Part shown: in pieces, positions 34,779-48,800 of the stretch | Layout of the letters: every line of letters starts with the position of its first letter | How positions within the stretch are numbered: position 1 is the first letter of the stretch | From: Dimargaris cristalligena | Lineage: Eukaryota; Kickxellomycota; Dimargaritomycetes; Dimargaritales; Dimargaritaceae | Length of the DNA: 55,748 nucleotides | Direction: 5' to 3' | Assembly (NCBI GenBank): GCA_027576995.1 | Contig: JANBQC010000126.1 | Location: forward strand, 1-55,748 | Program-made: the position numbers and the translations under genes | Notes under the pieces: model-generated | Seen by the model: only the letters and a program-made list of their open reading frames with translations | The model's database searches: none | What the model was told of the DNA's origin: nothing

Positions 34779-35546
34779 TGGCAGATGTCCCCACCACGTT
34801 AAATTCCAATTAAATGGTTTTTATTATGTAACATATTCAAAAACATATAATAGAAATGATAAAAAATTAACAAGCTTTTTAGAAAGAGGGATATGGTTCC
34901 AAATACCTAGTATAGAGATCCAATAAAAAATAGGGTGAGAAATGCCATCAAAATGGTGGTACAATCAAGAGTTGGAGAGAAAAGTACATTTTAAGTGAAC
35001 TAAAGGACTATAGCTAATAGTAGGTTCTTTTGAGCCAGACCGAGACTTAGCGGAAAAGCAAAAAAGTTTGATAAACAAATGATAGATATTATAAATATTA
35101 ATGATATTGGAGAGGGATACGTATATCCAGTTCCGTGAATGAATTCACCAGGATACGCTCTGCATCCAATGGTAGTACAAAATGGGGAATAGGGGTATTC
35201 CAAATGAATAGATATTAAACCAAGGACATTTTTAAGGGAAGGAAATAGCGGTCCCCTCGTATAGTACTGAAGAGGCCGACTATGGGGGAAGGGCGGGGAA
35301 CACTGACCGAATACTTCATCAGCATTATTTTTTTTCTTCAATACATAGTATAAAGCAATGACAGTACTAGACCGCCACCGGGCATGCCACAACTTGCCAT
35401 GTAATACTAAAGATGAACCGTACTGGCCACAGACTATATGTATGGCGAGCCCCCTTTTACCCTACCGTATCAAACTCAGAGCTGCGGGACAGGGATTATG
35501 TAAAGGATCAAAAGACATACGAAAAGGAGGTTACGACCAGCACAAC
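34779..35546. other. Convergent 3' intergenic region
   Basis: AT-rich sequence between two converging genes, with several AATAAA-like motifs on either strand. No gene seen. Confidence 0.5.
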
Positions 35547-37721
35547 CTAGGAGCTACGGTTAGAATTGGTCTTGACGGCTGACAGAGGGTAGGACTGGAG
35601 GTGGTTAAAGTTCTGGAAGGAACCCACCAAGCCGGGGTCGGCTTGATTCAGGCCCGAATGGTAGCCATTGCCATTGCGTGAAGGAGGATGCAGCTGTCCC
35701 GGTCCGGACTGGTGAGAAAAGACGCGACCCGGGCCGTCCAATGAAGAGTCCCCGTGGAATGAGGCCGGTGAGAGTTGGGGAGAGGACATGAAGGGCCGGC
35801 GAGAGAAGGCGCCAGCGTGGTCGGGCCCAGTTGGGGATAGCATGCCTGCACCAAAGGCATGGGGGTAACGAGCCGTCGGGCTCTTTTCCAGTTCAAGGAG
35901 ACTCATGGCTCGGGTGGTTGGGGCCACCTCCTCTTCCATAAAGAATGGGAGTTCCTCGTCGTTGGAGTCGCCATTATTAGAAAAGGTGTGGCTTCCGGTA
36001 TGACTGGTCGACTTGTGAGGGCCAGGTAAATGATCGGCCATATTATCGCGACCACTAGAGCTAGAGGTGTTGGACGAGTGCACACGGGTATTGGGGGTGG
36101 CGGGGGTGGGTAAGTCACTGGATCGGGTCATTAGGGACGAGCTGTGTAGACGTGGGATGGGGAGGGCAAAATTGGGATCAAGTTTGCGCTTCTGAGCCTC
36201 AAATCCGGTCTCGGACATGCCTAAGGAGCCGAAATTGGGTCGAGTGGAGTTCGGCGACGCCGATAATGGGTCGGGATTAAGGAACGACCGGGACAGGGGC
36301 GAGTGGGTGGCCGTGGGGCTCCAGATGCTGGGGCTAAAGAAGGAATCGGTGGCTGAGTTAGGCAGGGATCCCAAATTCGACAGTTTGAGGGTACCTACGG
36401 GACGAATATCGGCCTGGCGCAGCGGGGAAACGACCGAGCGCCCAGGAGGCGGGGGCGGAGGCGATGTAAAGAAAGAGTTTCCCAAACTCCGGCTAAACGA
36501 GTGGGATGGCCCGGGGTGGCGCTCGGGGTCCATGCTGGTAATCAGTTCTTCAAGAGACGACGGTAGAACCAAATCATCAGTTTCATCGTGTTGGTGGGGG
36601 GCGGAGCGGGGGCTAAAGGCGAGGGCCAGGTCCATTTGAATGGGCGCGGCGACAAGGCTGGTCTGGAGTGATTCGTGAATAGTAGTTAACGGACGGTGTA
36701 ACGGGGATGGTTGGGCTCCATTGCCAGCACCAGTTCCCGAACCCAGGTTGCTCCTGAGGAAGTGTGAGTTCTGAGCGGAGGAATAATGATCGCTGCCTTC
36801 AGGGCGGCCAACATTGCCGAGCATATCCAGTAGGGAATTGTTCATAGGCAATGAGGTGGACATGGGTTTAGAGGTGAAATTGGATAGATCGCGGCGGGCG
36901 CCCAAAGGATGCCCGAGGGTCTGGGTGGTCATACCGGATACGGTGCGCTGGCGGAGGGATAGCGGGGTTGGTGGCTCGAACTGAAAGGACTGTTGAGTGG
37001 GTGGGGCGGTGTAGACTGACGGAGCAGGGACCAAGTGACCGGTGGCCGAGGAAAACGACGGGGTCTGTATTTTCAAATTGGGGGGCTCCCGGGTCCGCTC
37101 AAAGGAAGCGGAGTACAGATGGTGGGAGGTGGGCACCTGGCTACTGGAAATAGTCCGACGGTGCAGGGGAGCCGGGCCCTGGTTATGGGGTTTACCCCGG
37201 GGATTGGGGTCGTGACGGGCACCGCCGACGGGGACGGCACCGTTGGGGAGAGTGTGGGCCAATGCGCAGCGGTTGCCGAACTTACAGTTACCCTTGAGGA
37301 AATAGCCGCAGATGCCTGAAGAAGGCACGGCGGTGTGGGAGAACGGGCATTTATTGCCAGCGGCACAGGTCCCCTTTTGGAAAAACTTGCACGGCACGTG
37401 TTGCACGGAGCCACCGGTGCGCTCTATTTAGTCGTAGGCAGAGAGAGGAGGGTGGGGTTCGAATGAGCCACACGGATGGCATTGATATGTAGGTAGATAT
37501 GAGTAAATATAGGGAGGGAAAGGGTTAGTATTCCGGTGGAAATTGATAGGGACGGAGGGATATGCCAAACAAACAGGGTTTAGCAATGAGCATGGGAGAG
37601 GATGAGCCAGACGAGACTTGGGACGGGGCCTACCTTTTACGGGGGTGGCCTTTGCGGTCTTGTCTTCGCCCAGAGCGGGCGGAGGGGCCCGGGACCATTT
37701 GCCGGAATTGGGTTTGGACAT
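35547..37721 (-). CDS. Tandem CCCH zinc-finger protein (LEE1-like)
   Basis: Exons 37721-37634 and 37423-35547 encode 654 aa. Two adjacent CCCH fingers of spacing C-x7-C-x5-C-x3-H sit near the N-terminus: C41, C49, C55, H59 and C68, C76, C82, H86 (PCKFFQKGTCAAGNKCPFSH and a second unit with GNCKFGNRCALAH, ending near LPNG). This arrangement is typical of a fungal CCCH family that includes yeast LEE1, whose exact role is poorly known; such fingers usually bind single-stranded RNA. The remaining ~560 residues are Ser/Pro/Asn-rich and disordered. The short first exon supplies the ATG (37721); without it the second exon would have only a GTG start. Confidence 0.85.
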
Positions 37722-39761
37722 GGTTCCGATGGGGTAGCCGTGATGGACTTTTACCAATTGGGCGGAATGGAAGAGAATAAAGAAAACGGAGGCTGAGGTA
37801 TAGAGCGACCAGGCGGGATAGAGAACACTTTAGGTGAAGGGAGATGGAAAGGTGGTGGAGAAGGAGCGCGGGTCTCTCCGGAAGGTCTGGGAGAGTAGGT
37901 TGGGGAGAAGAGTGAGAAGTGGTGGGGTTATGCCAAAGGAAGAGGGTGTTGTTGAAAGAGAGAAGGGAATACGGGGAAGTTATTGGCAGGGAAAGTGAAG
38001 GTCACTGAGAATATGAACCGCGAGCATACAGGCAGTCTATGCGCATAGAGACACCACACTACACTGGTAGAAGATATACTACTACTGCTGTCACAGGGGA
38101 GCCAGCCAAAGCAAAGCAAATGGGTGGATATATGTGAGGGTATTCTTCAGCACAGCGTGTGAAAACAGCTCGAAGGACCGCGCCTCGGGGGGGGAGAGTG
38201 GGGGTTGAATACCGCCAAATTACCGGGCGACAAAGAACCGATTTGATGCGATACAGAGGGCCGAATTAGCACTATCCAACTGCGGTGGTGAGAGAAGACC
38301 AGTATAGTCTATAGAGGACAGGTAAACAGGGAGAGGAGGGGTCGCAGTGTGGGATAAGCGGCAGGTGGATACGGCTGAACCTTGGAGGTAGTGGTGCACA
38401 CTCTTCTGCGCAGCCCGGGTCAGGTGGGGTTAGAGGGTTATGCTGCAGCTAGGCAGGGGGGACGGTGCGGTGTGGCTCGCGGTGACAATAAACCGGGGGG
38501 ACACACACAGGCAATAGGCGGGGACCTCGGGCAGATACGTGCAACAACAGCAGCAACTAAAAGGGGGAATAATGGTAGACGGAAGATAGAATAGCGTTAA
38601 GGAAGGGGGTAAGTTAAATAAAGCCGAAGGGAAGATATATAGATATGGGGAACAAGGAATAATTAGTTAGTTAGGTAGTGAGTCGAAGAGGAGGGCATGG
38701 ATAGATGATAGTAACGACGGAAGAGCAGTCAGTGAGGGTTATATAAGCGGCGCGATCACAGGGGAGGGAAAGTGGCGGCAGTGAGGACGGAAGAGAGAGA
38801 GAGAGCATTCGGCCAGGGAGGCCAATCGCCAGCGATGGACAGACACACCACCACCACAACCCTACCTACTTAGTAGTATATGTGTAGTTTAAAGTAGCCG
38901 AGTGGCCGCGGCTCTTCTTATTCGTGGGCTGAATCAGGCCTAATGCCCCTGGCAAATAATCGCTTATATTCCCCTCCCCCTCTTAGACCGCCGTAAACGT
39001 GACCTGGGACAATAATCTCTCCCACTCCTAGTTTCCCACTGCCCTTTACCTCCCTTCCAGTCAGTACTACTAGCCCCGCTTTACTTTACGGATTGGCCAT
39101 GAAGATGGGTGATAGGTTAATTAAACCGCCTTGTTACCACCACCACTATACCACCAGTTTCTACCAGGCTAGCGAACCTAATCTAGCTGGGTTGTTTACC
39201 CCTTCTACGAGGGCTCCCCGTCCCAGGCTGGTTTATGAGCGCAGTGCTCTTGCACATCTTGAGCGGAGTTGCCCGTCGCCGCGGGGAGGGGGGCGTGCAG
39301 GGCGGCCCCTACCATCTGCCAACCCGGCAGCCCGTTCAACTACACAAGAAGGCGTTTAAAACCACGATCATCCCGCCCGTATATCAGCAAAGTAGACGCC
39401 ATTAGAAGACCATTCTAGTTTCCCTCGCCTTTCGCCCCCCTGTCCCCTTCTGATTGTTCTGCACCCCCCCACTTCTCGGGGAAACCCCAGCCCACCGAAT
39501 GTGCGAAAGGAGGTACTTTACGAGAGGACCGTTCCAATTTCCTAGATTTTTATTTTGGGGAAGAGGGGGTGGCCTAAACAAACCCGCTGACCATCCAACC
39601 AATTAGTCCGAGCCGTACCACGATTGGCCATTTGGCTCAAACATCACAATAATCAAGGCGGGTTTAGGCGGGTGAAGGAACCCAGAAAACAGAGGGAAGT
39701 TGTAAAGCAGGGGAGGCGAGCCCCACAACAGAGGGGGTACATAAATTAACCTGCTTTCATT
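37722..39761. other. Intergenic region upstream of the CCCH gene
   Basis: About 2 kb of purine-rich sequence on the + strand (leader and promoter of the - strand CCCH gene) with a GA microsatellite at 38792-38805. No gene seen. Confidence 0.5.
38792..38805. repeat. (GA)n microsatellite
   Basis: About seven GA units. Confidence 0.7.
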
Positions 39762-40718
39762 ATGAGCCGCGAGCAGGAGGAAAACGGGTGAAGGGGAAAG
39801 GGGAACTGCCTCACCAACGAAAAGGGCCTGGCGGAGTCACTGGTTAAGGCCCCCATCAAATAGAAAACGGGCTATCCTTTGCTTCATCACAGGCGGCCAG
39901 CCCAATGGATGACCAGACAGGTGCTATGGCCAATGGGGATTATCGCCTTCCCTTTCCTGCTGTTCCGGTGCGGCTTCTATTTGCAAGGGTAAATCCAGGG
40001 ATGTGTTGCAGACGAATACTGGCGATGATGCTCTTCAGGCGGAAGCCCTATTTAGCCAACTATCTATCTCGTTGGTCAGCCCAGTCCAGGATTGGATTTT
40101 TTAGGGGGGAGGGAATACCGCAGGTCGGTGAGCAAAACACGATACTAATCCCCAAGGTTATTACCTATAATGTGTACGTGTAAAAGGGGAGAGAGAGGGG
40201 TGTCGGAGTAACAAAGCCCGAAGCCTGGGCTGGATAGGGTGAAGGTTTAAACTTGTCTCTTTGTCTTGGTGCAGGGGACCATGCAGGACGAAGTGCAGTC
40301 GAGCCTGCATATTGAATGGCTCAAATTCCGCAACCAGGTCGAACCAATGGATATACCGGTCTACTGTATTATTTTTTTCTTGCGGTGGGTGGTAAAAACG
40401 GCTCGCAATAGGGTTCCGCCCCCTTCCCCAGCATTTATCTCACTGGGGCGCAATCATTCGAGATGGCGGGAGGGGGGAAAGGAGTCACCTACAGTAACGT
40501 ATGCCACGAGAGGGGTTCGATGAGCAGATGCACCTGGCGTGGTGATTAATAATAGGATTCCCGAAATTGAAGCGAAGGTGGCCAGGGTAATGGACGAATT
40601 CTTCCACAACCCGTTCATTGGAAACGGCTATATGGTGTCTTCAAAGTTCATGGCCCGACAGCGGGTGCAGTTGCCTTTTCCCAGACCCACGGCGGATACG
40701 GCCAATTACTATGGCTAG
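39762..40718 (+). CDS. Doubtful small multi-exon gene, unrecognised
   Basis: Several fragments look protein-coding and share in-phase splice signals. They are a possible start (39762, MSREQEEN then GTGAAG), 39891-39920, an exon beginning 40011 (TNTGDDALQAEALFSQLSIS) and an exon beginning 40275 (GTMQDEVQSSLHIEWLKFRN). The last exon, 40556-40718, contains IPEIEAKVARVMDEFFHNPF and VQLPFPRPTADTANYYG, then a stop. The last exon and the helical exon at 40275 are the most convincing. Donors between them are weak, so the complete chain is uncertain and I do not know the family. Helical, coiled-coil-like composition suggests a small structural subunit of some complex, which is speculation. Confidence 0.35.
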
Positions 40719-43700
40719 TTCCATCAGCCACATCGTGTTTCAGAAGCCGCCCTTGGGGATTGCATAGCGTTTCTATAAATATCCCCAAAGTGCCGTTCAA
40801 GAAGTAGCTTTGCTAAAACAGTCCATCCCAACCACATACCAGTGCGAAGGACTACTTCTTCACACTTGCCCAAACCTGTTCGAGCGGCTCCCAACCCCGT
40901 CCGTGGAAGCCGGGTCATCAGATTCCAGTCTTCAGTGGTAAATGGTGGTTCCGTAGCCCCCTGGTCACCGAGTATAACCATCAGCGTGGGCATATCCCGT
41001 CGGGACACTATCATACTATTGCGGGGGTATCCCTTTCCCCACTAAGGTCTAAGTGAGCCCGTTCATGCTTCGGTCCGATAGCCGGTAATCACGGATAGAC
41101 TGCCACTTCCAGTCCCGGCCTCCCTAAATGGTGACGTGGAAGATAAGAAAATAGATTCAGTGTCGATCATGGGAGTTCGCGAAACGACCATGCAGTACTG
41201 CAGTACAGGAGTGGCCTCTGACCCCCTTGTGAGCTTTAACCCTTATAGAGGCCAAGGGGCGGGTGGAGGGGGTTGGGCCACGCTATCCAGGGAGAGAGGA
41301 TTCCATCCCCATGCTATCTACAGATCGTGCTTCAGTGCAGCCGCCTCAAGCCTATAGCCGCTGTCGGTCGGACGCATTCTCGGATTATGACACCTATACA
41401 TTTTAGCACCGACTGTTACACTCAGGCACCGCTGGCATTATGGTATATACTGAGTAGATTAAAACAGGTTATTATAGAGCACACCTGGTATTTCCGTTTC
41501 TGCGGGAAAGCCATTGATGCAGCTATTCACATCACTGCGGGGAAACCTAACAGTAAATAGTACTCTCGTAAAAAATAGCGCTGGATCCAGAAAAAAATAG
41601 ATTGTAAAGATGGCGACAAAATGGCGCTTCGTCATTCCAATCAATGGCGCCCGTTGTTTATACTGTAGAGCATCGGTAGTATGCAGTAATCCAGCGACTT
41701 CAGCTACTCTACTTAGTAAATGATAGACAATAGGTGGCTTGGTTATGTCTAACCTCCATTGTTGCCCCTTATATTTTGGTATATATATATTCATTATACC
41801 ACAGCCCACTGTTAAAATGGGGTAGTGATCTGGTTTAGGTTTACTTGAGGGGGGTTTATGTGGTAGGCGGTGGGGGCGAGGCTCTCGGTTTCGGTGGGCG
41901 GGCGGGACAAAAAATATGAAGGAGTTTTTCCCACAAAATTCGTAAGTTGCGCTTCCAGTCCCAGGAAGGATTAATTTATATAAGTCGTATAGAATCGCCC
42001 ACAAAAATCCATCCCGGTTGACCTTTATCTACTGTCAGTGGCGCCACATGACCTATCAAGGCCATATACAGCCCGTTTATTTATCGCCTTATAAGGAGTG
42101 GCTCATTAAATCAGGTAGTATTAGTAGATATGGGTGAAGCAGGGCCCAAGCTGTATAAGGTTTTAATTGATATGTATCTGGGATAGCAGGCGGGATATTG
42201 ATTTTCAACTAGAAATATTGCCCTCGCCCAACGGAGTTTTCGTTATTCAGCCCAGTTGACCCTCCCCCATATAGGGGCGCAAGGTAATCGCATTGTTTGT
42301 TCAGCGTTCAACAACCATAAATAAATAACAATACATATATACGGGTTTATATATCCATTCAACCTAAGTTTAAAAGCCCTGCCATAGCCGACCATTTCAC
42401 CTTGTTGAATCGGCCCACTGGGCGAAGGCTAGGTCCTGTATTAGACCACTGTGCTGTAACTTGATTCGAAACGAAACCAGCCGGATAGGGCATACTATAT
42501 ACTCTGCACCGCTTTATGCCCGTGCCTTTAGCTAGTTTAATATGCCGATCAAGCCCGCATATGACGGCCAGAGCGCAATATGAGACAACCCAGGTAGCTG
42601 ATCATCTTTCGCTTTAGATCCATTCCCTCGGATCATGGGCTTAGTGTATCCAGTATCTCTCACGCTTCTAACAATGGATGGCTGTCTATATATAGGGGAA
42701 AACGAGGGGGTCTGTGTGATATAGTGTGGGGGGTTGGGCCTCGGTTCATTTTTGTATGCTCGGCCAGAACCGCCGAAACCTCCCTTGGGCCCATCCATTA
42801 AGCCTGGGGCACATGTAATTTTGCACTGGTTTAGGCGTCCCGCTGAACTGAGGCCAGCAGCCTCTACTTCGGTTCCCCTTTTCGTAAGGTGAGTGGCCTT
42901 GACCATGACATAATTCGCCAAATGAGGCGCTTCCAGACAAATTGGGAGCGAGGCGTATTGTCCCGATGTTTAAAAAGTCGGCTATTCCTTTCAGTCCAAC
43001 GTCAAGCGCTACATGGCGGTGATTTACGGTAGTTAATTTTGCCTTCAGACCTACCGGTGCGTTCGGTGTTACTGTGGCTAGTCCAACTATTAGTCATCAT
43101 CGGAACCCCAGAGTCGTCGAAACAGCAAAGATGCCGGCCCTCCTAATCTGATTGTCTGGGGAACTAGCGTCCTTTCCCCAGCGTATTTCTTTATGTTTAC
43201 CGGAACAATGGCCTGGACAGTTATCAAAACATTTGGAGTTGTTTCACGACCCCAATTTCTGCCCAACAGGGATGTATAGCAGGAGAGAAAGTTCACTAGT
43301 CACCCCACTTTGATGGGGCTGTTCTTAATGATCACATACGGTCTACTAAACGGTACCAGGGCGATACTATCTAAAAGGCCAAGGGGGAGCTTATATACCA
43401 CTGCGGGTATGAGTGAGAGGGTAGTATGTGATCGAAAAGTCCTCACTATCCAGTACAAATGAATTCAATGGCTTGGCGGTGGGGAACCGATTAAGGGTCA
43501 TACATGTAGATGTATGTCCTAAATATATCGAATTACGATAGTTGCATCTAATGATAGGCGAGCCATCCGCTCAACACTCTATCGTGTCAGAACCTGTAGG
43601 ACCCACTGGTACCAAGGAAAGGCTGGGTCGGATGGTGGCGACTACCACAATTAAGTGGACAGTTGGTATGCGGTTTTATAGCAAAGCGGGGCCCTACTGT

Positions 43701-45880
43701 TTCATGAACGGCTATATTTATCCCAAGCAAAGAGGGCCCCCAATGTATGACCTGTGGAACACCATTGCGCCAAGAAAGGTCGATTGTACGACCTAATCAC
43801 CGAAATGTCCGACTATGGCTAGCTAAGTCACCCACATTGCTACCAATTTACTTAGTAATCCGAGCCAGAGTTGGTCTGTCGTTCTGAAACACACCGCAAG
43901 TGGATAGCAGGATGGGCTCACGGAAACAAGCCTACCAGATCGGCAACTATGCCCAGCCCAATAAACACTGGTTGTCTTTAGCCTCTTGGCACAAATATTA
44001 AATTCACCTTTCATCACAAATAAAGGATACTTGGGTGGCTCGGCTTGATTTGGCAACAATAGCAGCCAAAGGACACGCTCGCTATGGGGATTAAACAAAT
44101 TGAATCCACTCAAAAAAGGGGAAACGTCAGGTAGGGGCAGGGAACACAAGATGCCCAATGGGTGCGTTTTCCGTCTCCCTGTTTTATTTTGGGTGGCCTT
44201 TAGTTTTTTCAGATAGGCTTGTGGGCCGCCCAAATCCCCCCTACCACCGCTGGGCCAATATAACGCTTTTCGGAATAAAAGAAAAGGGGAAGGCCACTTC
44301 GGCCTATGTATCTAATTTAGGTATACCAGGTGCTCTTGCACGAATGGCCGGAACTCAATTGAATAGTAATGGGAACTTTACCTTCCCGACTTGGCGGTCT
44401 ACTGCAATCGGTCAAAGGATGTCAGTCTTAAGAAGGAAAGGCCTGTTTCATGACGCAGTCGTCCTGTTGTGGCCATTCAGACACAGTAAACCAATCGAAC
44501 GCCAATCCTTAACCTGATTTGGACTGACCCAGTGGTCTAGAACGTTTCTGCGCCCCTTTACTAGGCCGCAGCAAGGTAATTTGGCCTAATAACTTGTAAA
44601 ACTGGCTCAAATTTACGCCTGGGCCGGATAAGAGGTGTGCTATTCTACCCTTCCCTAGTCCCATTTCAGCCAAGAGTGCGCAGTATGGCTAACACGGCCC
44701 ACACCACTACGAAGCTTCACCGCGACCCTCAGTAATGGTGAAATAGAGGCACTCTATCACAATTTAGCCAGCGTTAGTGGAACCAGGACGGGTGCATTTT
44801 GACACCGGTGTTCTTTAATCCCAACAAGGTGGGCAATAAAAAGAAATGTGGTTGGGAACACGCCTCCTTTCCCCTCATCCTCGAATATACCATTCAGGTG
44901 ATCATTTTGACTGGCGTTAGCAATTTCCAAATATAGCTATAGTATCAGCCGCCGTACTATCAAGGGTAGAGATAGTCTTCATACTTCATTATAGTTCAAG
45001 GTCTCTGACCAAAACCTATATGGCGATGATTTATCACAGGGGGGGTATGTTTCATAAATCCCCTTTACTAGATATGGCATGAACCGTGCATGGGGGTGGA
45101 CAGCCGGACCAGTGTCTATCAACAGGTACCATGTACCAAGGTTTCCTTCGTACCCAAACCCCTTTCAATTTACGGCAATTGACCCACGTTCATTGACATT
45201 CTTGGCATCCACTGATGGATAATAAATCAGTGGGAGAGGGCTCGAGTAAAGGAATACATAGAACAGTGCCATTGCGATGGTTTATTGGTGTAAGGACAAA
45301 CTGTCCTTCTTTCGAGTCCGCTTGCATCGACTGCCTGGGAATTAGGTGGTATACGAATCCCACAGCTTGAAATAATGGGCATGCGTTTGATCGTCAACTT
45401 GAAGAAATGGCCCAATGTGACCCGACAGAATTTCATTTCTACCAGAATCAGCAACAAACAAAACCGATGAACAATGGCCGGATTCCAGTGATACAATATA
45501 GTTATAATAGGGAGTGGGGTGGTTAAAAAACGGTCAAAGGATACTAAAAATGGTTCATGTAACCCAATTAAGGCAGATGTGGTATGGTATGAAGGGAAAG
45601 TATATCAAATCCCACCACAGCTACTCCATGAGAGGGGAACGGGCGCTATGTTTCCCATATAATGCTACAGGGAGTGTGGATCAGGGGACAAGTCACGCGT
45701 TACCGGATATACAATACATCTACGAATACGCTAGCAAACCCCTTATCCACTCTATCCAAGGACAAGGACGGGGTTGCTCTTTGTCGTCTGTACACCGCCC
45801 CTACAGCTGATTCAGAGAGGAAGCCATCAGGAGCCATTGGAATGTAGGTTGTTGGGCTGGTGTATAAGAAACTCCTCAAG
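40719..45880. other. Gene-poor 5.2 kb stretch
   Basis: I see no convincing gene here. Longer open frames (41459-42004 and 42532-42921 on the - strand, 43823-44233 on the - strand, 44158-44517 on the + strand) have no recognisable domain, no codon bias and few convincing splice signals. No terminal repeats, LTRs or transposase motifs were found by eye. It could be decayed repeat DNA or simple spacer. Confidence 0.45.
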
Positions 45881-48800
45881 TCACTTGACTCTCCCCCCAG
45901 ACCGTTGATTTGGCCTATTTTGGGGAGACTGGCTGATCACTCCTACATCGGCCTGGAAATTTTTTGATGGGGCTTCCTTCCAGCCCATCAACCCTCCGAC
46001 GGCTCAATGAATATCCCCCCAATCGAGTAAAGTCCACTTACCGTTGATGCGCAAAATCCCGAATGCCCTGATATTCGTTCCAGCCTATTTCCGCCCCTTT
46101 TAATAACCGGGTGAGATCCGTGGCTTGCCGGTGGACCTGGTCATGGCGAACGGCGGATAGCCGGCCTAAGATATGCAGAGGTCGGATGGTGCGTTGCAGA
46201 GAATAGGTGTAATGGCCATGGGGGCATTGGCTCAATGATGTGCACCAAAGTCAGCAGAGGCATGAGTAATTGTCGGAGGTAATGGAATGGCCAGCAAAAG
46301 GATTGATTGAGCTTATCGCAGGAATCTAATGGGGTGCGCATCTGGCTAGTCGCCCCATCCTAGCCAGGTAGAATACCGGTAGCCTTTCTACTCATCAAGG
46401 GCGACTATGCTTAATACACCTTACTTTACCTTGCAAAAAATCCATCACTGTGCCAACGGGATCCGTCGTTTTTGAAGTGGTCGCTGGTATCGCCTGATCA
46501 TTTTGAATGGATACCATTAATTTACCCACTGTTTTTTATCCAGTATAAATAATAGACAATAGACCAAGAATAGATGTAACCGGTATTAGCAAGGTGCCGG
46601 TTGTAATGAAAACGTGTTGTCATGATAGTACCGAGGGGGAAATGCCCAGTAGTATTGGGTTAGAGAAATTTACCTTGATCAGTTGCTGCATGCAGGTCGT
46701 GGGTCAGGAAAAGAGTGAACAAGGTGGCCTGCAGCTTATGCCAATTCCCTAAAATCATCCGTACCAAATAAAAAAAATGAGCGTTAGAGACGATATCCCA
46801 GCGAGCCAAATATAGCATTAGTAAAATAATACAGCCTTCGCCCATCATGAAGTAATACAAAAAGCGTGTGGCGTTATTCAGGCACACCATGGCCTAGTTT
46901 ACTTAGTGATGACTTACCTTGGTCAAACTCGTTCAATAATTGTTGGAGTACGGATTCAGGGGCCTGTTGGTTAAGATTGCCAAACAAATACAGCGGTATT
47001 TCAATTAATATTATATATGATTTAGTTGCTTGTGGTTCAGTGGTTACTTTGTTTATAGTAGCCATGATTACTACGTTCATAATACTATTTAGGTCATACG
47101 CCCTTGGATAACAGGGGGTTGATAAGTATATACCTTGAAAGACGGAATCCCCAACGCACTAGTCAGTCGTTGGTATAGTGGGTCAGACAGAATCCGTTCG
47201 GTAGTCACCAAGGCCGTCGGAGTCGTGGTTTTTTCATTGGAGTTGTTCCTGGCGTAGTCACTAGGGAAAAATAGGGATAATATTGGCGATAAAAATATGC
47301 CATTATATGGTCTGTATATACACTGCGATCAGATCGAAAAAACCAGAAATATTTTCACAGCAAAATATCGCCCCGGGGATATTGAATTGGCCAGGCGACT
47401 TACCTTGGTAGTTCGACCGGCCGTAGAATCACTAGATTGACAGAAGCGAAAGCGGCCAGCTCTTGCGCGATTTGCCCTGTGCATCGATTTAAAGTGCGAG
47501 GCAGATTATGGTTGAGACCCGGTACGCGCTGACCGACGATTCGCTCGATTAGATTTCGATTTTCGGTAATCATAGAGTTCTTTCCCGTCAGTACCAATAA
47601 AAGTGCCTGAATTTCGCGCATTTTCAGATTCTGTATTTTGTTTTGATTGTTTTTTTTTTAAAAAAAGTGTGCCAGATCAACGTATAGGTAAATGTATTAT
47701 AAAAAATGAGAATACAGTGGTGCGGTTGATAAATTATCGTGGTGTTATGATTCCCAGTTGTTTGGGGCTCACTGAATAATACATAGTAAGTCGAGATTAA
47801 CCCTGAATAATACTTACCAGCAGTGCCGTAGCGGCCTTGGCCTTACGTGACGAAACGGCATACTCACTCGCAGTTTGGCTAAGTTGCAGAGCCAAATCCG
47901 ATTCCCCTTCGGCATCAATTAAAGCAGACATCGCGTCCAGGGCCATTTGGTGGGCCTGCGCATCGGTCTGAGTTGCTACAAGCTCCCAAAGAGCATCGGG
48001 TTCCACGTCCAGCGATTGAACTTGATCAATCCCTGATGTTATCTCATACTGGGATGCAGCCAAATCCCATTCGGCCTGTAAATGCCTTATCCGTTGTTGT
48101 AGGGTGATATTTTGGATTCGACGCTGAATATGGTGCTGATGTAGCCGATGTAGCTCCTCCGCCGCCAAAGTGATGGTGGTCGTCAGCTCCTCGTTTGAAT
48201 CTGTGCTACTCCACCGATCCAGCATGGATCGACGGTGATCCATCCGCGCTTGGAAGTAAGCCATGGTATCTTGGGGGGATGGCCATTGTCGCTGCCGCTG
48301 ACTGGATTCAATTAGAGCGGGCAGCCAGTCCACGGGTGGTTGATCAGACGCCTGGGACTGACTGGCCTGGCGGCGGTCGAGGTGTTTGGTAAACCAGTCT
48401 TCGAGCCGCTCAACGAGTTCAGCTAGTCGATTGGGGAGGGCTTCAGTCGAAATAGATGTCGGTGGGGGGTTCTTGGAGCGGTCTTGGGCGACCCAGGCCT
48501 TCGCACCAGTCTTGCGATCATGAACTTGACGGCGGAGGTTATGTTCGCGGTCGATCCTTAAAACAATGCCCGACTGGGTGTCCTGGAGGGTTTGGCGGGC
48601 TTGCGCTAGCTTGAGCTCTATATATCAACATACAATGAACCAATCGGTTAATGGATTGGTGGCTGTGAGGGTTAGGCGTCAACAACCATCTAGCAATCCG
48701 CATTTTCGGGATATCTGGGGCTGGCATGGTCATCGAAGGAACCACACCTGTGAATGTGTATTAAAAAGCCTTTGGGACAGGGCCGATTAGTAGCCAAGTA

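Noticed and set aside
41459..42004. 181-codon open frame on the - strand
   Set aside because: It has no ATG-led domain structure, no codon bias and no known motif. One frame of this length is expected by chance in a window of this size with six frames.
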